Of a stretch of DNA of 64,000 nt, positions 44,601 to 57,258 are shown one piece after another (positions within the stretch are counted from its first letter, which is position 1; the number at the start of each line of letters is the position of its first letter). The notes under the pieces are model-generated. The model saw nothing but the letters and a program-made list of their open reading frames with translations. It was not told the DNA's origin and ran no database searches. Source of the stretch: Mastigias papua (taxonomy: Eukaryota > Cnidaria > Scyphozoa > Rhizostomeae > Mastigiidae); NCBI GenBank assembly GCA_964019165.1, contig OZ025280.1, positions 11,092,428 through 11,156,427 on the forward strand, written 5' to 3'. The translations under genes and the position numbers were made by a program.

Positions 44601-46764
44601 CTTGAGTGGGTTGTTGGTTTTGATTGTATGATAGCGTGGCTTCCAAGTCGTACTAGTCGACTTCTGTTACAGAGTATACCATAATCTCACGCCATAAATT
44701 AAAGCTCCAGCTTCAATGCTAAGTTATACGCAGCAATTGCCATTGCGAGCGACTTATTAGTACTCCAATAAGTGAGACTGGCAGTTTCGGGCCCCTGCTC
44801 AGTCCTTCAGATGTTATAGCAAAACTGCTTTCAAAGAGCTTAAGCTCAAAATCAAACTCAAAATCATACTTAAGCTTCCCTCTCCACTTGATAACATGGA
44901 TTTTTAGTTAACAGGCCCATAGGCAGCTGAATCAGATTGGGGGGCAGGAATGAAGTATGGGGTGGCAGTAGGGGAAAGCAGAGGGTCTGGGGGCAAAACC
45001 CCAAGGAAAAATCTTTAGAGCCATTCCCGTTATACACAATATGGATGTTAAATTCAAAATGTGCCAGAAGAGGTACATTTCTCTATTGGAATCAGATTGG
45101 TAAACATATATGTTTGAGCATTTGTGTAGCGTGCCTTCAGTATAATCTACCGACAGAACCTTAATAAATTGGCGAAGTACTGATAGGATCCCTTTTTAGT
45201 GTTACTACATGACTAGATATTCAGAACTATAAATCACAAGCAAATGTATAATTTGCAGTAATCAGTGAGTACACCTAGGGATAAATATGTTATAGTGATA
45301 TGGGAGGACCCTTTGACAATGATAGCTATCCCCTCTTCATGGCCCTCCATATGCTTTCCTGTCACAATTTGAATACAATGTATGTGTTGATTCAATAGGC
45401 TGCAATCTTTATTCATTACCACTGTTGGGTATCATTGGTCATGCCTTCTATAACTCAAAAAACATAGTTTCCATTCCTACCATTTTAGGACGGCACCCGT
45501 TCCCAAAGTGTACAGTTTTTGCAAATTATGAGTGATATACTATAACCAGATTGTTTTTTATATAGTGTACATGTGGATCCAGAGATTTGTTATTTTTTTG
45601 GGGGGGAGGACATGTCAGATAGAAACGTGCATATGGAAACGTTTATCGTAGCCATGCCCTGCTGAAGCTTTATGGAATGTTATAGAATGCTCAATTAATT
45701 TCTTATTTATTGTCTTGTCCAATTCATGTGCCATGTTTCTAAGCAAAGATTTTTAATATAACATAGTGCAGTTTGGGGAGCCATCGCCTTCCTTGGATCT
45801 GCGTTTGATGTACATCATTTCCCCTCTTACATAAGCAGATGCTGTCTATGCTAGACAGCCGAAGAACTCTATGTTTTTCGACCACCTTCAGAAGCTCAAG
45901 GACAGTTTTGCAAACTCACACATATTAACTATCAATTATTCTTGTGTCTTCTAAAATATGTCAGGGAGTATGGTGAGATCTGAAAATGGGGGAGGGGCTA
46001 AAATTGAAATCCTTTTGACACCACAACCCCTTTAACATCGAAGAAATGATTATATTGGAAGACACTCCCTTTAATATGTTGCCATCCTATCAGCATTTAG
46101 AACGTCAAAAGCTAATCAATCTATTCAATTTTTTGCCAATTTTTTTCAACTCTTTTAAACATAACTTTTTTCATTTTTGGAACAACGTGGGGAGCTATAG
46201 CTCACCTAGCCTCCATATCTAGTGTACAATTAAGTTTCATTTTCTACGTCATTCCTAAATTTGGCAAGAATATATTAATCATTTATTGAACCATACCAAC
46301 GTAAGGGCCCAGTCATCTCAAGGTCATTTACCATGTCAGATTACTCCCAATCTCTCAAACTAGTATGACATGCAGATAATAACAATCTGCAATAACAGAT
46401 ACTGATTTCCATTTTAAATAATAGGTTATAATTATGCCTCCTATATCAATTAAGGCTGATGTAGACTTTTAACCAACTACTCTCTATCGAAAAAGAGGTT
46501 TTATTGGCACATATAAAAAAGTGAGTGTTGAGCAAGTAGCGCATAAAATTTGCAGGTACATAAACTACATGTTGTTAATAAGCTCACTTATACATGGGGG
46601 AAAAGACGCTATTACAATGTGTGCATGAAACCAAGAAGAAAAACTATGTGATAGGGACATTTGCCTTAAATGAATACCCAGAAAAAGCATACTGACAGGG
46701 ATATTGTAAGTGGGGGGGGGGGGTATATACTGCAAGATCAACCCCAATGAGAGATATAATGACA
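41651..46764. other. no gene recognised
   Basis: AT-rich sequence with a run of C at 44060-44071, a GGGGGCAAAACCCC hairpin near 44985, and otherwise nothing I can name. Minus-strand open stretches at 41703-42042 and 42045-42335 have no recognisable domain. Confidence 0.3.
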
Positions 46765-46830
46765 GCATGGATGATTGAATGGATGAATCAATCAATGAAT
46801 CAATGAATCAATGAATGAGCGAATGAACAG
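46765..46830. repeat. degenerate (AATGAATC)n repeat
   Basis: GAATGGATGAATCAATCAAT followed by three further AATCAATG-type units, with some substitutions. Confidence 0.8.
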
Positions 46831-47159
46831 ACATATGAATTAGTAAAGGAATGGACGGAGCCATTTCAATAAATTTTCAAATTTTGGAAAAAGGGAAGTG
46901 GAGCAGACGCTTTAACATGCTCATTTTATACTGAATTGACAATTGCGCAAAGTGATCTTTTCTTGATATATTGGATATGTCAGTCAAACAATAGCAGGAG
47001 AGGTAAGCTGCTACTGTAGAGTAAATGCAGAGTAAACTGAGAAGTATCAGAGTATAATCAAATTAAATGGATTCAATAAAAGAAAGACGCATTGGGAGGA
47101 GTGCAATGCTACACTGAGCAACCTCCAACTAATGACACAATAGTAAAAGAAGATAAAGA

Positions 47160-47860
47160 GAATTAGCATTGGGCATATGACGGAAAAGACGTATTGGATG
47201 TATATATTGCAATTAAATTGTATACTACACGCATTTCAAGCATATGCCTTATAAGTCCAGAGAGACATGAGTTGCATTGGGATCTATAAAATGACTGCTC
47301 ACGTATAAGATACTGAATACAATTTTCAAGCTATAATACATTCAACTCCTTAGGAAGATCAATTGTCTATATAGTGGCATGTGAAGGAGAAGTGAGCTAC
47401 TAGTTATATATCTATATTCAGCATAATTATTCTACAGTATAAGATGCATTATTCCAATGTTCTATCAGGACCTATTAACATGCAGTATGCTCTTTGTACA
47501 TCGAGATTATAGGACTTGCAGATAGAGTACCTATGGATTAAGAGAACAAATTTGCTAATAGAAATTGATGGCTTAACGGGACCTATGAAATGTCCACCCT
47601 TATATGATAGGGCCTCCAATGGCTGAAGGGGGAAGAACCGATGTGGATATGGACTTCTTAAACTGTTGCAAATTATATCTTGCTGAATGGTGGCATGTAC
47701 TACTTTCCACTTGTCGTTTCTTGTATCAAATTGTTGCCCTCGCACACATTTCTGTGCATGTCGGGGGTCATGTGTGACATAAGTACATAGCAGTGTAGGG
47801 ATTGCAAGCATACTATCATTAGCATTCTCCAGTATAATGACAGAATAGAGACGGAAGATA
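47160..47860. repeat. diverged short satellite unit (~700 bp)
   Basis: Aligns with the satellite units that follow, from ATATGACGGAAAAGACG through CGGGACCTATGAAATGTCC, but is clearly more diverged and lacks the middle 655 bp. The joint GAAATTGAT|GGCTTAACGGG at 47569/47570 corresponds to sequence separated by 48284-48938 in the next unit. Confidence 0.8.
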
Positions 47861-50800
47861 CTTGGAATTAATAGTGGATATATGACGGAAAAGACGCATT
47901 GGTCGAATGTATTCCAAATAGAATTATTATACGCCGTCCACCCATATCCACATATGGCTAATAGGCTTAATGAGAAATGAGGTGCATTTGGAACTATAAA
48001 ATGAATACCCAAGTATCAGATACTGAATACAAATGTCTAGATATACTTCACTCAACTCACCTCCTTAGAAAGATCAATTGTCTAGAGAATGAGGGTGAAG
48101 GTGGAGTAAGCTACTAGTTATATATCTCCATTCAGCATAATCATTCCACAGTACAAGAAGCATTATTCCAATGGTTTATCGGGACCTAATAAAATGCAGT
48201 ATGCTGGATGTACATCGAGATTATAGGACTTGAGGATAGAGTAATTATGGCTTAAGAGAACAAATTGTTTACTAGAAATTGATAGGTTATTTCTATGTGA
48301 ATTGGTGATATAAACCAGTCTCTCGATGTACATAGTACCGTCAGTGATATGCCGATAGTAGCACATCAGGTAAGGACGCTTCTCCACAATGCCTGTAACA
48401 GTTGGGCAGAACTTGGCGATATAGCAGTGTTTTCGAAAAGTAAGTACAAATGATTTGCATCTCACATTATGTGGTATATGTGCTGTGGAAAATACATTTG
48501 GTGAAAAATACAGCATGTGGTCACTATTACAATTCTCCAACGCCGTTATCATCAATGTTATTATTGGACACATAAATGATTATATTCAGGGGTCATGGAA
48601 CCTTTATTCTCGTATTAGCCCCCCCTCGATTAGGCATACCTCTAATAATCCCCCAGTCTAGAACTTCAAATTGTTGATAAGCCCCCCCCCCCTCGAATAA
48701 GCACCTACCCCAGATGATGATGAAGACTTTGATAAAGACTAATGCTTAGATGTAGACTGTTCTTGTAATAGTATGGAGAAAAGGAGCTTTGATAATGAGC
48801 TTTTGTACGACATTTGTCAAATAATTTTATAAGCACCCTCGAACAAGCCCCCCTTTAAGTATGCCCCCACCCAAAAAGCAATAAACATATATAAGCCGCC
48901 AGGGGGCTAAATCGAGGATTTACGGTAATAGGAGCAATGGCTTCACGGGACCTACGAAATGTCCAACGTTGTATGACAGGGCCTCCAACAACTGAGGGGG
49001 GATGTGCCAAAGGGGACATGGACTTCCAGCATTTCTGCTAATTATACCTTGCTGAATGGTAAAGTGTCCACCTTCGCATGCTAACTATCTGTTATCGATT
49101 TGTCTCACCGTCTCATATTTCATGGAATTTTGGGGGCCCTGTGTGACATAATTACATAGGAGTTGACGGCTTACACAATTGCCCCCCTTAGTATTCTCCG
49201 ATATAACGACAGAATACAGACAGAAGATACTTGGAATTAATAGTGGCTATATGACGGAAAAGACGCATTGGTCGAATGTATTCCAACTAGAATTATTATA
49301 CGCCGTTCACCCATATCCCCATATGACCTATAGGCTTAATGAGAAATGAGGTGCATTTGGAACTATAAAATGAATACCCAAGTATCAGATACTGAATACA
49401 AATGTCTAGATATACTTCACTCAACTCACCTCCTTAGAAAGATCAATTGTCTAGAGAATGAGGGTGAAGGTGGAGTAAGCTACTAGTTATATATCTCCAT
49501 TCAGCATAATCATTCTACAGTATAAGAAGCATTCTTCCAATGGTTTATCGGGACCTAATAAAATGCAGTATGCTGGATGTACATCGAGATTATAGGACTT
49601 GAGGATAGAGTAATTATGGCTTAAGAGAACAAATTGTTTACTAGAAATTGATAGGTTATTTCTATGTGAATTGGTGATATAAACCAGTCTCTCGATGTAC
49701 ATAGTACCGTCAGTGATATGCCGATAGTAGCACATCAGGTAAGGACGCTTCTCCACAATGCCTGTAACAGTTGGGCAGAACTTGGCGATATAGCAGTGTT
49801 TTCGAAAAGTAAGTACAAATGATTTGCATCTCACATTATGTGGTATATGTGCTGTGGACAATACATTTGGTGAAAAATACAGCATGTGGTCACTATTACA
49901 ATTCTCCAACGCCGTTATCATCAATGTTATTATTGGACACATAAATGATTATATTCAGGGGTCATGGAACCTTTAGTCTCGTATTAGCCCCCCCTCGATT
50001 AGGCATACCTCTAATAATCCCCCAGTCTAGAACTTCAAATTGTTGATAAGCCCCCCCCCCCTCGAATAAGCACCTACCCCAGATGATGATGAAGACTTTG
50101 ATAAAGACTAATGCTTAGATGTAGACTGTTCTTGTAATAGTATGGAGAAAAGGTCCTTTGATAATGAGCTTTTGTACGACATTTGTCAAATAATTTTATA
50201 AGCACCCTTGAATAAGCCCCCCGTTAAGTATGCCCCCACCCAAAAAGCAATAAAAATATATAAGCCACCAGGGGGGCTAACTCGAGGATTTACGGTAATA
50301 GGAGCAATGGCTTCACGGGACCTACGAAATGTCCAACGTTGTATGACAGGGCCTCCAACAACTGAGGGGGATGTGCCAAAGGGGACATGGACTTCCTGCA
50401 TTTCTGCTAATTATACCTTCCTGAATGGTAAAGTGTCCACCTTCGCATGCTAACTATCTGTTATCGATTTTTCTCGCCCTCTCATATTTCATGGAATTTT
50501 GGGGGCCCTGTGTGACATAATTACATAGGAGTTGACGGCTTACACAATTGCCCCCCTTAGTATTCTCCGATATAACGACAGAATACAGACAGAAGATACT
50601 TGGAATTAATAGTGGCTATATGACGGAAAAGACGCATTGGTCGAATGTATTCCAACTAGAATTATTATACGCCGTTCACCCATATCCCCATATGACCTAT
50701 AGGCTTAATGAGAAATGAGGTGCATTTGGAACTATAAAATGAATACCCAAGTATCAGATACTGAATACAAATGTCTAGATATACTTCACTCAACTCACCT

Positions 50801-51249
50801 CCTTAGAAAGATCAATTGTCTAGAGAATGAGGGTGAAGGTGGAGTAAGCTACTAGTTATATATCTCCATTCAGCATAATCATTCTACAGTATAAGAAGCA
50901 TTCTTCCAATGGTTTATCGGGACCTAATAAAATGCAGTATGCTGGATGTACATCGAGATTATAGGACTTGAGGATAGAGTAATTATGGCTTAAGAGAACA
51001 AATTGTTTACTAGAAATTGATAGGTTATTTCTATGTGAATTGGTGATATAAACCAGTCTCTCGATGTACATAGTACCGTCAGTGATATGCCGATAGTAGC
51101 ACATCAGGTAAGGACGCTTCTCCACAATGCCTGTAACAGTTGGGCAGAACTTGGCGATATAGCAGTGTTTTCGAAAAGTAAGTACAAATGATGTGTATCT
51201 CACATCATGTGGTATATGTGCTGTGGAAAATACATTTGCTGAAAAATAC
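47861..51249. repeat. ~1.37-kb satellite, units 1-3 (unit 3 split by retrotransposon)
   Basis: Unit starts (CTTGGAATTAATAGTGG) at 47861, 49230 and 50599: period 1369 bp. Units are almost identical. Each holds a minus-strand open frame, then a C-rich piece made of TCGATTAGG/TCGAATAAGC with runs of C, then a TTTACGGTAATA end. Unit 3 continues at 57741 beyond the inserted Gypsy element. Confidence 0.95.
49487..49942 (-). CDS. open frame repeated in every full satellite unit (function unknown)
   Basis: The same minus-strand frame of about 150 codons is open in all seven complete or nearly complete units: 48163-48573, 49487-49942, 50856-51203 (cut by the LTR), 58715-59173, 60123-60512, 61446-61904 and 62810-63244. 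The central part reads KFCPTVTGIVEKRPYLMCYY, then GTMYIERLVYI. Copies differ at only a few residues. I recognise no family. No initiator context or promoter is evident, and since units are almost identical in DNA the shared frame is not by itself proof of selection. It could be a captured exon or chance. Confidence 0.3.
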   Translation of the reverse strand: MCPIITLMITALENCNSDHMLYFSPNVLSTAHIPHNVRCKSFVLTFRKHCYIAKFCPTVTGIVEKRPYLMCYYRHITDGTMYIERLVYITNSHRNNLSISSKQFVLLSHNYSILKSYNLDVHPAYCILLGPDKPLEECFLYCRMIMLNGDI

Positions 51250-51727
51250 TGTTACGAAAAGGAGGCTCATCGCCAGTTTGCACAGATTGAGGAATGACGT
51301 TATAACTATTTCAAAATTAAATCGCAACTGCTGGTGCAATAATTGCATCAGAAACCCGTAGGAAGAACCAGATTGGACAATTTACTGTTAATTCTTATTT
51401 TTACTTCATTTCGTAATCTATTAGCTGTGAGTTATAAAAGGCGTAGTTTTAGAGGTAGATAAGAGTCTTTTTGGTTAGAGAGAAGTAGACGTTCTGCCAA
51501 GCTGGTATTATTTTTTAGAAAACTCTGATAGTATAGCGTAGGGCACATCAAGATTGACCCGTTGAATTCAAGAGAAGGTCCTTGCCGATAGATTCCTGTA
51601 TCAAGCCTTCAGGTCGTAAGTTTTATTCTTATTCGTAAATAGAACGTTGAAATATCGTACAGACTTTTAAGAAATTGTTGCCCTAAGAACTCACAGTTGA
51701 GCCCCTTCATAAAAGATAGGCTTAATA
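51250..51727 (+). repeat. Gypsy 5' LTR
   Basis: 478 bp, starts TGTTACG and ends CTTAATA; the 3' LTR ends CTTAACA, so the terminal TG...CA is damaged here by one transition. A TATA box (TATAAAA) is at 51433-51439, which would put the start of transcription near 51460-51470. Confidence 0.96.
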
Positions 51728-51729
51728 AG

Positions 51730-51747
51730 TGGTGCCCCGTGTGAGGA
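51730..51747 (+). other. Gypsy primer-binding site
   Basis: TGGTGCCCCGTGTGAGGA starts 2 bases after the 5' LTR; TGG is complementary to the CCA end of a tRNA. Which tRNA cannot be decided without a tRNA set for the species. Confidence 0.7.
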
Positions 51748-52085
51748 AAAAAGCTGAAGAAATTGAATGGTTATAGACAATTTGTATAATTTTTATGCTG
51801 ATATTGACGTATATGTAGAGACGTAAACTGTGTTTGAAAGTTCGTCAAGTGACACATCCGAAGAGAAGGGAACAGACCGTGCGAGTAGAAAATAGAGAAT
51901 TTTAAAAGAAAAGTCGTGTAACTCATCAGAAACTGTGTGTAATATCTACGGAAAGCTACAAATTGGTTTAAGACTTACAGTTTATTTCTTTGCGAGTTCG
52001 ATTGCTTTCGATTGCATCATCACACGCAATCCTGCCGACGCACGTACTGTTTGAAATTGTAGTTTCATAAAAGTGTTAATTCAAA

Positions 52086-53201
52086 ATGTCGCTTGACCAA
52101 GCTCAGCAACCATTAGTACTTGAATTGCAAAATCAAATGTCAGCCATGCAAGCAGCTTTAGAGGGTAATTCCCAAGCTAGTCTTTTTAAGCCCAAAATGT
52201 TTAACGGGTTTCCAACGTAAGATGTAAACGAGTGGCTTCTACAGTTCGAGCGCTACTCCAAATTTTATGGATGGTCCAACTCTAAGAAGTTAAATGCATT
52301 GTCCTTGCTGTTAGGAGGTTCTGCGTCGGCTTGGTTTCAAACTTTGCCTAACGAGACAACTTCCGATTTTAACGAATTAGTGGGAGAACTGAAAACGCGA
52401 TTTGGATCTCAGAATCTAGAATTTTTCTTTCGACAAGAGTTGTACTCTCGAAAACAGGGTCAAAACGAACCACTTGCTCTGTATACGGAAGACATCATTA
52501 AGAAATCTCAGCGTCTTTCTTTGTCCGATAAAGATATGATGAACATTTTTGTGAACGGCCTAAACGATGCTATTAAAACTCACGTACTCCTTAACCAACC
52601 AAAAACATTTGCCGAGGCAGAAAACCTTGCGCGTTTACGTGATTCAGTGTCAAAAACCAGTGCTCATACTTTTCCTCTAGCACCTCCATCAGTACCAGCT
52701 CAGGAACAGCGCATAAAAGAGCTTGAAGGCCAGGTAAATCTCTTGTTTTCCCTTGCAAACAAAACTCCCCATCAGGATGCTGCCCAGTTAGATGCCCTAA
52801 GTGCAAACAATACCATTGTAACCCCGTCTCAAGCTGCTAATCCTTCCGGTGACTTCCAGGGTCTGAGACATGAAATAATAGCTGCCATTCAGACAGGTTT
52901 TAGACAAGAGGCGCGAAGAAGTAACCATGGAAACAATCAACATAATTGGAAAGCAACAAACACTTTTGCTAGGGGTAGAAATATCCGCACGAGCGATGGG
53001 CGGCCCATTTGTAATGCGTGTAATCGCGTAGGTCACGTGGCCCGTTATTGCTGGGATGTTCCACAAAGAACTCAGCAGCCCCCGTTCCGTGGAGGTTCCC
53101 GTAGTTTTGCAGGCCAACATGCACAGTCCCAATACCAGCAGCCGCAAAATCGTAATGATGCTTCTTTAAACGGCACAGGGCCCTCTCAATGGGGACAGTG
53201 A
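52086..53201 (+). pseudogene. Gypsy gag, one in-frame stop at codon 45
   Basis: Gag forms the particle that packages the element RNA. The ATG at 52086 opens a frame of 371 codons ending TGA at 53199-53201, interrupted only by TAA at 52218-52220. Downstream of that stop the next Met codon is at 52299. The middle part (SAWFQTLPNE, then ELKTRFG and RQELYSRKQG) is the retrotransposon gag domain, and CNACNRVGHVARYC near the end is a C-x2-C-x4-H-x4-C zinc knuckle. The tail is Gln/Asn/Ser-rich. The last codons contain the frameshift signal to pol. Whether the TAA is a real mutation or sequencing error is not known; no other damage is seen. Confidence 0.9.
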
Positions 53202-53207
53202 GGGCCC
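53165..53207 (+). promoter_or_regulatory. -1 ribosomal frameshift signal between gag and pol
   Basis: In the gag frame the heptamer T-TTA-AAC lies at 53165-53171, a classic slippery site. A 6-nt spacer (53172-53177) is followed by a perfect 8-bp stem, GGGCCCTC (53178-53185) with GAGGGCCC (53200-53207), around a 14-nt loop. The gag stop TGA is in the right arm. Slipping back one base puts the ribosome in the pol frame, which is open through here. Seen directly; activity is inferred. Confidence 0.88.
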
Positions 53208-56200
53208 ACCAGCCATTCCCGAGAAACCAAAAAGTCCCGCCAGCTTTTACGCAAAGAAATAAAAAAGTCAGTTCATCAATGCCTAGTAACAGAGATATCT
53301 CAGAGGTTCAAAAGTTTTCCCAAGGAACCCAAACCGATTTTACGGACGAGAATTTTGCTATTGAACGTGAAGTCAAAAACACAATCAGCCCATCTTTACA
53401 AGTACATTCTAAAACATTGCATGCTGTATCGACCCCATCTAATGTCTTGATCTGGGGAACTATTTTAAAGCAGCATTTTAAGCTATTGGTAGATACTGGT
53501 GCCGCAGTAACAGTCGTTAGTGAAGGATTTTTTCATGATGTTTTGAGATGTAAATATGCTTTGACGCAGAAACAGCTTTTTGAGAGTATTAAAACCGCAA
53601 ATGGGGGCACAGTACCTGTAACCGGTGCCGTATCTTTTGATCTTTCGATTGGACAATGTGATTATGATTGTAATGCTGTCGTTGTTCCGGACTTGTCGTA
53701 TAATGTCGTCCTAGGGAGAGATTTTTTACAGAAATATCGCGCAGTAGTGGATGTTGGTAATGAAAAGGTAACGTTTGCCGGAAATGATAGTGTATGTTTT
53801 GCTAACGGTGATACTCCCCCGCTGACTGCTGACGTTAGAATAGCAAGAACGTTCGTTATTGATGGTAGTAGTGAAGTTGTTATTCCAGCTGTCTTAACAT
53901 CATTTCCCTCTGAACCTGCTGTAGGTTTAATAGAAGGAGTACCCAAACTTTCTGATCGTTATCATCTACTTTGCGCATCTACACTTTGCCAGCCCGATAG
54001 TGACGGTAAAGTAACCCTGCGGCTGATTAATCCTTCGGATTCTCCCGTGTTGATCCATAAAGGTGCTACCATTGCAAAATTTGAAGAGACAAAAGTCACC
54101 GATGACATTATTCCTCTTGATTCAGACCCCTCTGTTTCTGCCATGGACTCCCATGTTAATACTGCATCAGGAATGACTCCTCTGAAATTCAGTTGTTTGC
54201 CTAGTCGAAATCTATCCTCTCAAGAAAATCATAAGCTACAAACATTGTTAGACCAATATTCTGATATTTTCGCTAAATCCACCTTAGATTTAGGCCACAC
54301 AACTATAGTTCAGCATGGGATTGATACAGGTAATGCTATGCCCATCAAACAACAACCATATCGCGTCTCGCACAGCCAGAAGGCCTCTATTGAAAAGCAC
54401 ATTAATGAAATGCTAGATCAAGGCATTATTGAGGTTTCTTCTAGCCCATGGAGCTCTCCAGTTGTACTTGTCAAGAAGAAAGATGGGGGGACCCGTTTTT
54501 GCATTGATTATCGGAAACTAAACGCTGTAACCCGTAAGGACAGTTATCCACTCCCAAGAATCGATGATGCTTTAGACTCTCTCGCTGGAGCCAAATATTT
54601 TTCAACCTTAGATCTTCAATCGGGTTACCACCAAGTTGCTATGCATCCGGATTCTAAAGAGAAAACTGCATTCATTTCACATGCTGGATTGTACCAGTTT
54701 AATGTTCTTAGTTTCGGTTTAACCAATGCTCCCCCACAATTTCAACGACTTATGTCCAGAATATTGCATGGCCTCGAATGGAAGATATGCCTCGTTTACA
54801 TAGATGACGTCATCATATTTTCATCGTCCTTTTCGGATCATTTATCTCGTTTAAAAACTGTTTTCGATCGATTCCGTGCTGCCAACCTAAAATTAAAGCC
54901 ATCAAAATGTCATTTCGCTCAAGATTCAGTGAACTATCTTGGATTTATCGTATCTTCGTCGGGCATTGCCCCTGATCCGCAGAAACTCGAGGCTGTTAAG
55001 TCTTTTCCTACGCCAAAAACTGTGAAAGAAGTTCGCAGCTTTCTGGGCCTATGTAATTATTATCGTCGTTTTGTCGAAGGGTTCTCGAAGATTGCCTCAC
55101 CGTTGAATACTTTAACTCGTAAAAACATCTCGTTTGTTTGGACTCCAGATTGCGAAACTGCCTTTTCAGAGCTGAAAAAACGCTTGTGCTCGCCGCCAAT
55201 TTTAGCATATCCAAATTTCTCTGCGCCATTTCATCTTTATACGGATGCAAGCCAGACTGCATTAGGTTACATTCTTGGTCAGATAGTAGATGGAAAAGAA
55301 GTTGTTCTGGCATATGGAGGACGTGAGCTTACTGTAACAGAAAAACGTTATAGCACAACAGAACGTGAAGCGCTGGCAGTAGTTGATGGCATAAAACGAT
55401 ATCAACCATATCTTTCTGGAAAAAGGTTTTTTGTTCACACCGATCATGGGAGTTTGTCGTGGCTGATGAAAGTACGGGATCCAACTGGCAGGCTTGCTCG
55501 ATGGGCACTACAATTACAACAGTATGATTTTGAAATAATTCATCGTGCCGGTACTCTTAATGGTAATGCAGATGCCCTTTCTCGCCGTTCTTATGCACCC
55601 CCGCAACATTTAATCAAGCCTGAATCTATTCCATCGTCTTTAACATGTCCTGTCGCGGTAATTGAGCATCCTTGCCCGCAACCAGACTCACTAGCTAAGC
55701 TACAGCGAGAGGACAGGGACCTCGCTGATATCATCAGATATCTAGAATCCACTCAGTTACCAGCCGACGACTCACAAGCCCGTTCATTGTTACTATCTAT
55801 CGACGACTTCTATTTAGATGAAAATGAAATTTTGTGTCACCTTTGGAGCCCTGGTAAAAGAAGAGCTCGGTCCTTGTCCAGTCAAGTTGTCATACCTGCC
55901 TCTTTGCGCCACGAGATCCTTGTTGCTTGCCACGACGATCCAACTGGTAGTCATTTTGGAATCACAAAAACGTATGAGAAAATTCGGGCGCGTTATTATT
56001 GGCCCAACATGTACAAGGATGTTGCCCATTGGTGCAACTCATGTGTCGATTGTGCAATGAAAAAGATTCCTAGGAGGGCACATAAAGCTCCTCTCCTCCC
56101 AATTCCAGTGCAAGGAGCGTTTGATCGTATTGCTATGGATGCTCTTGGTCCTTTCCCGCCATCCCACGATGGAAATCGCTATATCATCGTTTTTTCAGAC

Positions 56201-57196
56201 TACTATACTCGCTGGCCGGAGGCTTTTGCTTTGCCATCTATCGAAGCTCCGCGTATCGCTGAATTACTCGTAAACGAAATTGTAGCGCGTCATGGTGCCC
56301 CACGCGCCTTGTTATCGGACCGAGGACCTAATTTTATGGCATCTATCGTAAAGGAAGTCTGTAAACTTTTGAACACGCGGCGCTTACACACCACTGCTTA
56401 TCACCCGCAGACGGACGGCCTAGTGGAACGTTTTAATGGCACACTAGCTGAAGCGCTATCTATGTACGTTAGCACGAATCAGAAGGACTGGGATAAGCAT
56501 TTACCGTTGGTATTGTTTGCATACCGAGTTTCTCTCAATGCCACTACAGGTGAGTCACCATTCTACTTATTATACGGACGAGAACCACGCCTACCTATTG
56601 ATGCGGCCCTTATTTTGCCCGATTCAAATGTATCGACATCAGTTGCGCAGCTTCGTGCTAAAATTGTTGAAAACATTGAAAGTGCTCAACAGCTTATTCT
56701 CTCGAACACGCAACTGGCTCAACAAAAAATGAAATCGTACTATGATAAGAAGGCTTCACCTGTTCCTTTCGAAGTCGGTAGTCGCGTATGGGTATACACC
56801 CCGAAGAAAAAAAAGGGCTTATCAAAAAAACTCCAGCACAATTTTCACGGACCATATCGTATTGTCGCTAAATTGTCGCCCGTTCATTTCAAATTACGCA
56901 CTCTAGATAATCGTCCAGTTTCAGTTCCAGTGCACGCAAATCGTCTTAAGCCATATTATGACCCGGCTGATCGCCCTATTGAACCGCCGAATGACGACCT
57001 TATAACACCGGATCTCCAGGAGTCAGATTTACCGTCGGATAGCTTTGTCTCAGAAGTCTTACCAGATGTTCCTAGCACTCTCTCTGAGGGAAATTCGGTT
57101 CCAACTCCATTAAATGTTGACAATACAGAAGACTCAGAGCCGCCGATTACGCGTCCAGAAGATCGATTCCAGCCAGCCATAATTCGCGCTATATAA
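53189..57196 (+). CDS. Gypsy pol polyprotein (protease, RT, RNase H, integrase)
   Basis: Intact 1335-codon frame in -1 relative to gag; the first Met is at 53189 but translation most likely enters by frameshift at 53165-53171. Residues counted from that Met: protease DTGA at 102-105 with later VLGRDFL; reverse transcriptase LDLQSGYH from 475, FGLTNAP, and the YIDD active site at 537-540; RNase H LYTDAS (Asp 686) and TDHGSL; integrase zinc-binding His/Cys region about 915-965 and catalytic Asp 984, Asp 1044, Glu 1080 (35 residues between the last two); GPY at 1221. No chromodomain follows; the C-terminus is Pro/Asp/Ser-rich. All catalytic residues are present. No stops or shifts. Confidence 0.97.
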   Translation: MGTVRAHQPFPRNQKVPPAFTQRNKKVSSSMPSNRDISEVQKFSQGTQTDFTDENFAIEREVKNTISPSLQVHSKTLHAVSTPSNVLIWGTILKQHFKLLVDTGAAVTVVSEGFFHDVLRCKYALTQKQLFESIKTANGGTVPVTGAVSFDLSIGQCDYDCNAVVVPDLSYNVVLGRDFLQKYRAVVDVGNEKVTFAGNDSVCFANGDTPPLTADVRIARTFVIDGSSEVVIPAVLTSFPSEPAVGLIEGVPKLSDRYHLLCASTLCQPDSDGKVTLRLINPSDSPVLIHKGATIAKFEETKVTDDIIPLDSDPSVSAMDSHVNTASGMTPLKFSCLPSRNLSSQENHKLQTLLDQYSDIFAKSTLDLGHTTIVQHGIDTGNAMPIKQQPYRVSHSQKASIEKHINEMLDQGIIEVSSSPWSSPVVLVKKKDGGTRFCIDYRKLNAVTRKDSYPLPRIDDALDSLAGAKYFSTLDLQSGYHQVAMHPDSKEKTAFISHAGLYQFNVLSFGLTNAPPQFQRLMSRILHGLEWKICLVYIDDVIIFSSSFSDHLSRLKTVFDRFRAANLKLKPSKCHFAQDSVNYLGFIVSSSGIAPDPQKLEAVKSFPTPKTVKEVRSFLGLCNYYRRFVEGFSKIASPLNTLTRKNISFVWTPDCETAFSELKKRLCSPPILAYPNFSAPFHLYTDASQTALGYILGQIVDGKEVVLAYGGRELTVTEKRYSTTEREALAVVDGIKRYQPYLSGKRFFVHTDHGSLSWLMKVRDPTGRLARWALQLQQYDFEIIHRAGTLNGNADALSRRSYAPPQHLIKPESIPSSLTCPVAVIEHPCPQPDSLAKLQREDRDLADIIRYLESTQLPADDSQARSLLLSIDDFYLDENEILCHLWSPGKRRARSLSSQVVIPASLRHEILVACHDDPTGSHFGITKTYEKIRARYYWPNMYKDVAHWCNSCVDCAMKKIPRRAHKAPLLPIPVQGAFDRIAMDALGPFPPSHDGNRYIIVFSDYYTRWPEAFALPSIEAPRIAELLVNEIVARHGAPRALLSDRGPNFMASIVKEVCKLLNTRRLHTTAYHPQTDGLVERFNGTLAEALSMYVSTNQKDWDKHLPLVLFAYRVSLNATTGESPFYLLYGREPRLPIDAALILPDSNVSTSVAQLRAKIVENIESAQQLILSNTQLAQQKMKSYYDKKASPVPFEVGSRVWVYTPKKKKGLSKKLQHNFHGPYRIVAKLSPVHFKLRTLDNRPVSVPVHANRLKPYYDPADRPIEPPNDDLITPDLQESDLPSDSFVSEVLPDVPSTLSEGNSVPTPLNVDNTEDSEPPITRPEDRFQPAIIRAI

Positions 57197-57243
57197 ACTG
57201 CCTATGGACATCCGTCCCCAGCTCAAGCCGGGAGGCTTGTCCT

Positions 57244-57255
57244 AAAAGGGGGGAG
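57244..57255 (+). other. Gypsy polypurine tract
   Basis: AAAAGGGGGGAG, 3 bases before the 3' LTR; primer for plus-strand synthesis. Confidence 0.9.
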
Positions 57256-57258
57256 TCA

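Noticed and set aside
47449..48012. 187-codon minus-strand frame across the first satellite units
   Set aside because: It runs through the joint of the diverged unit and the next one, and much of it is not the frame conserved in the other units.
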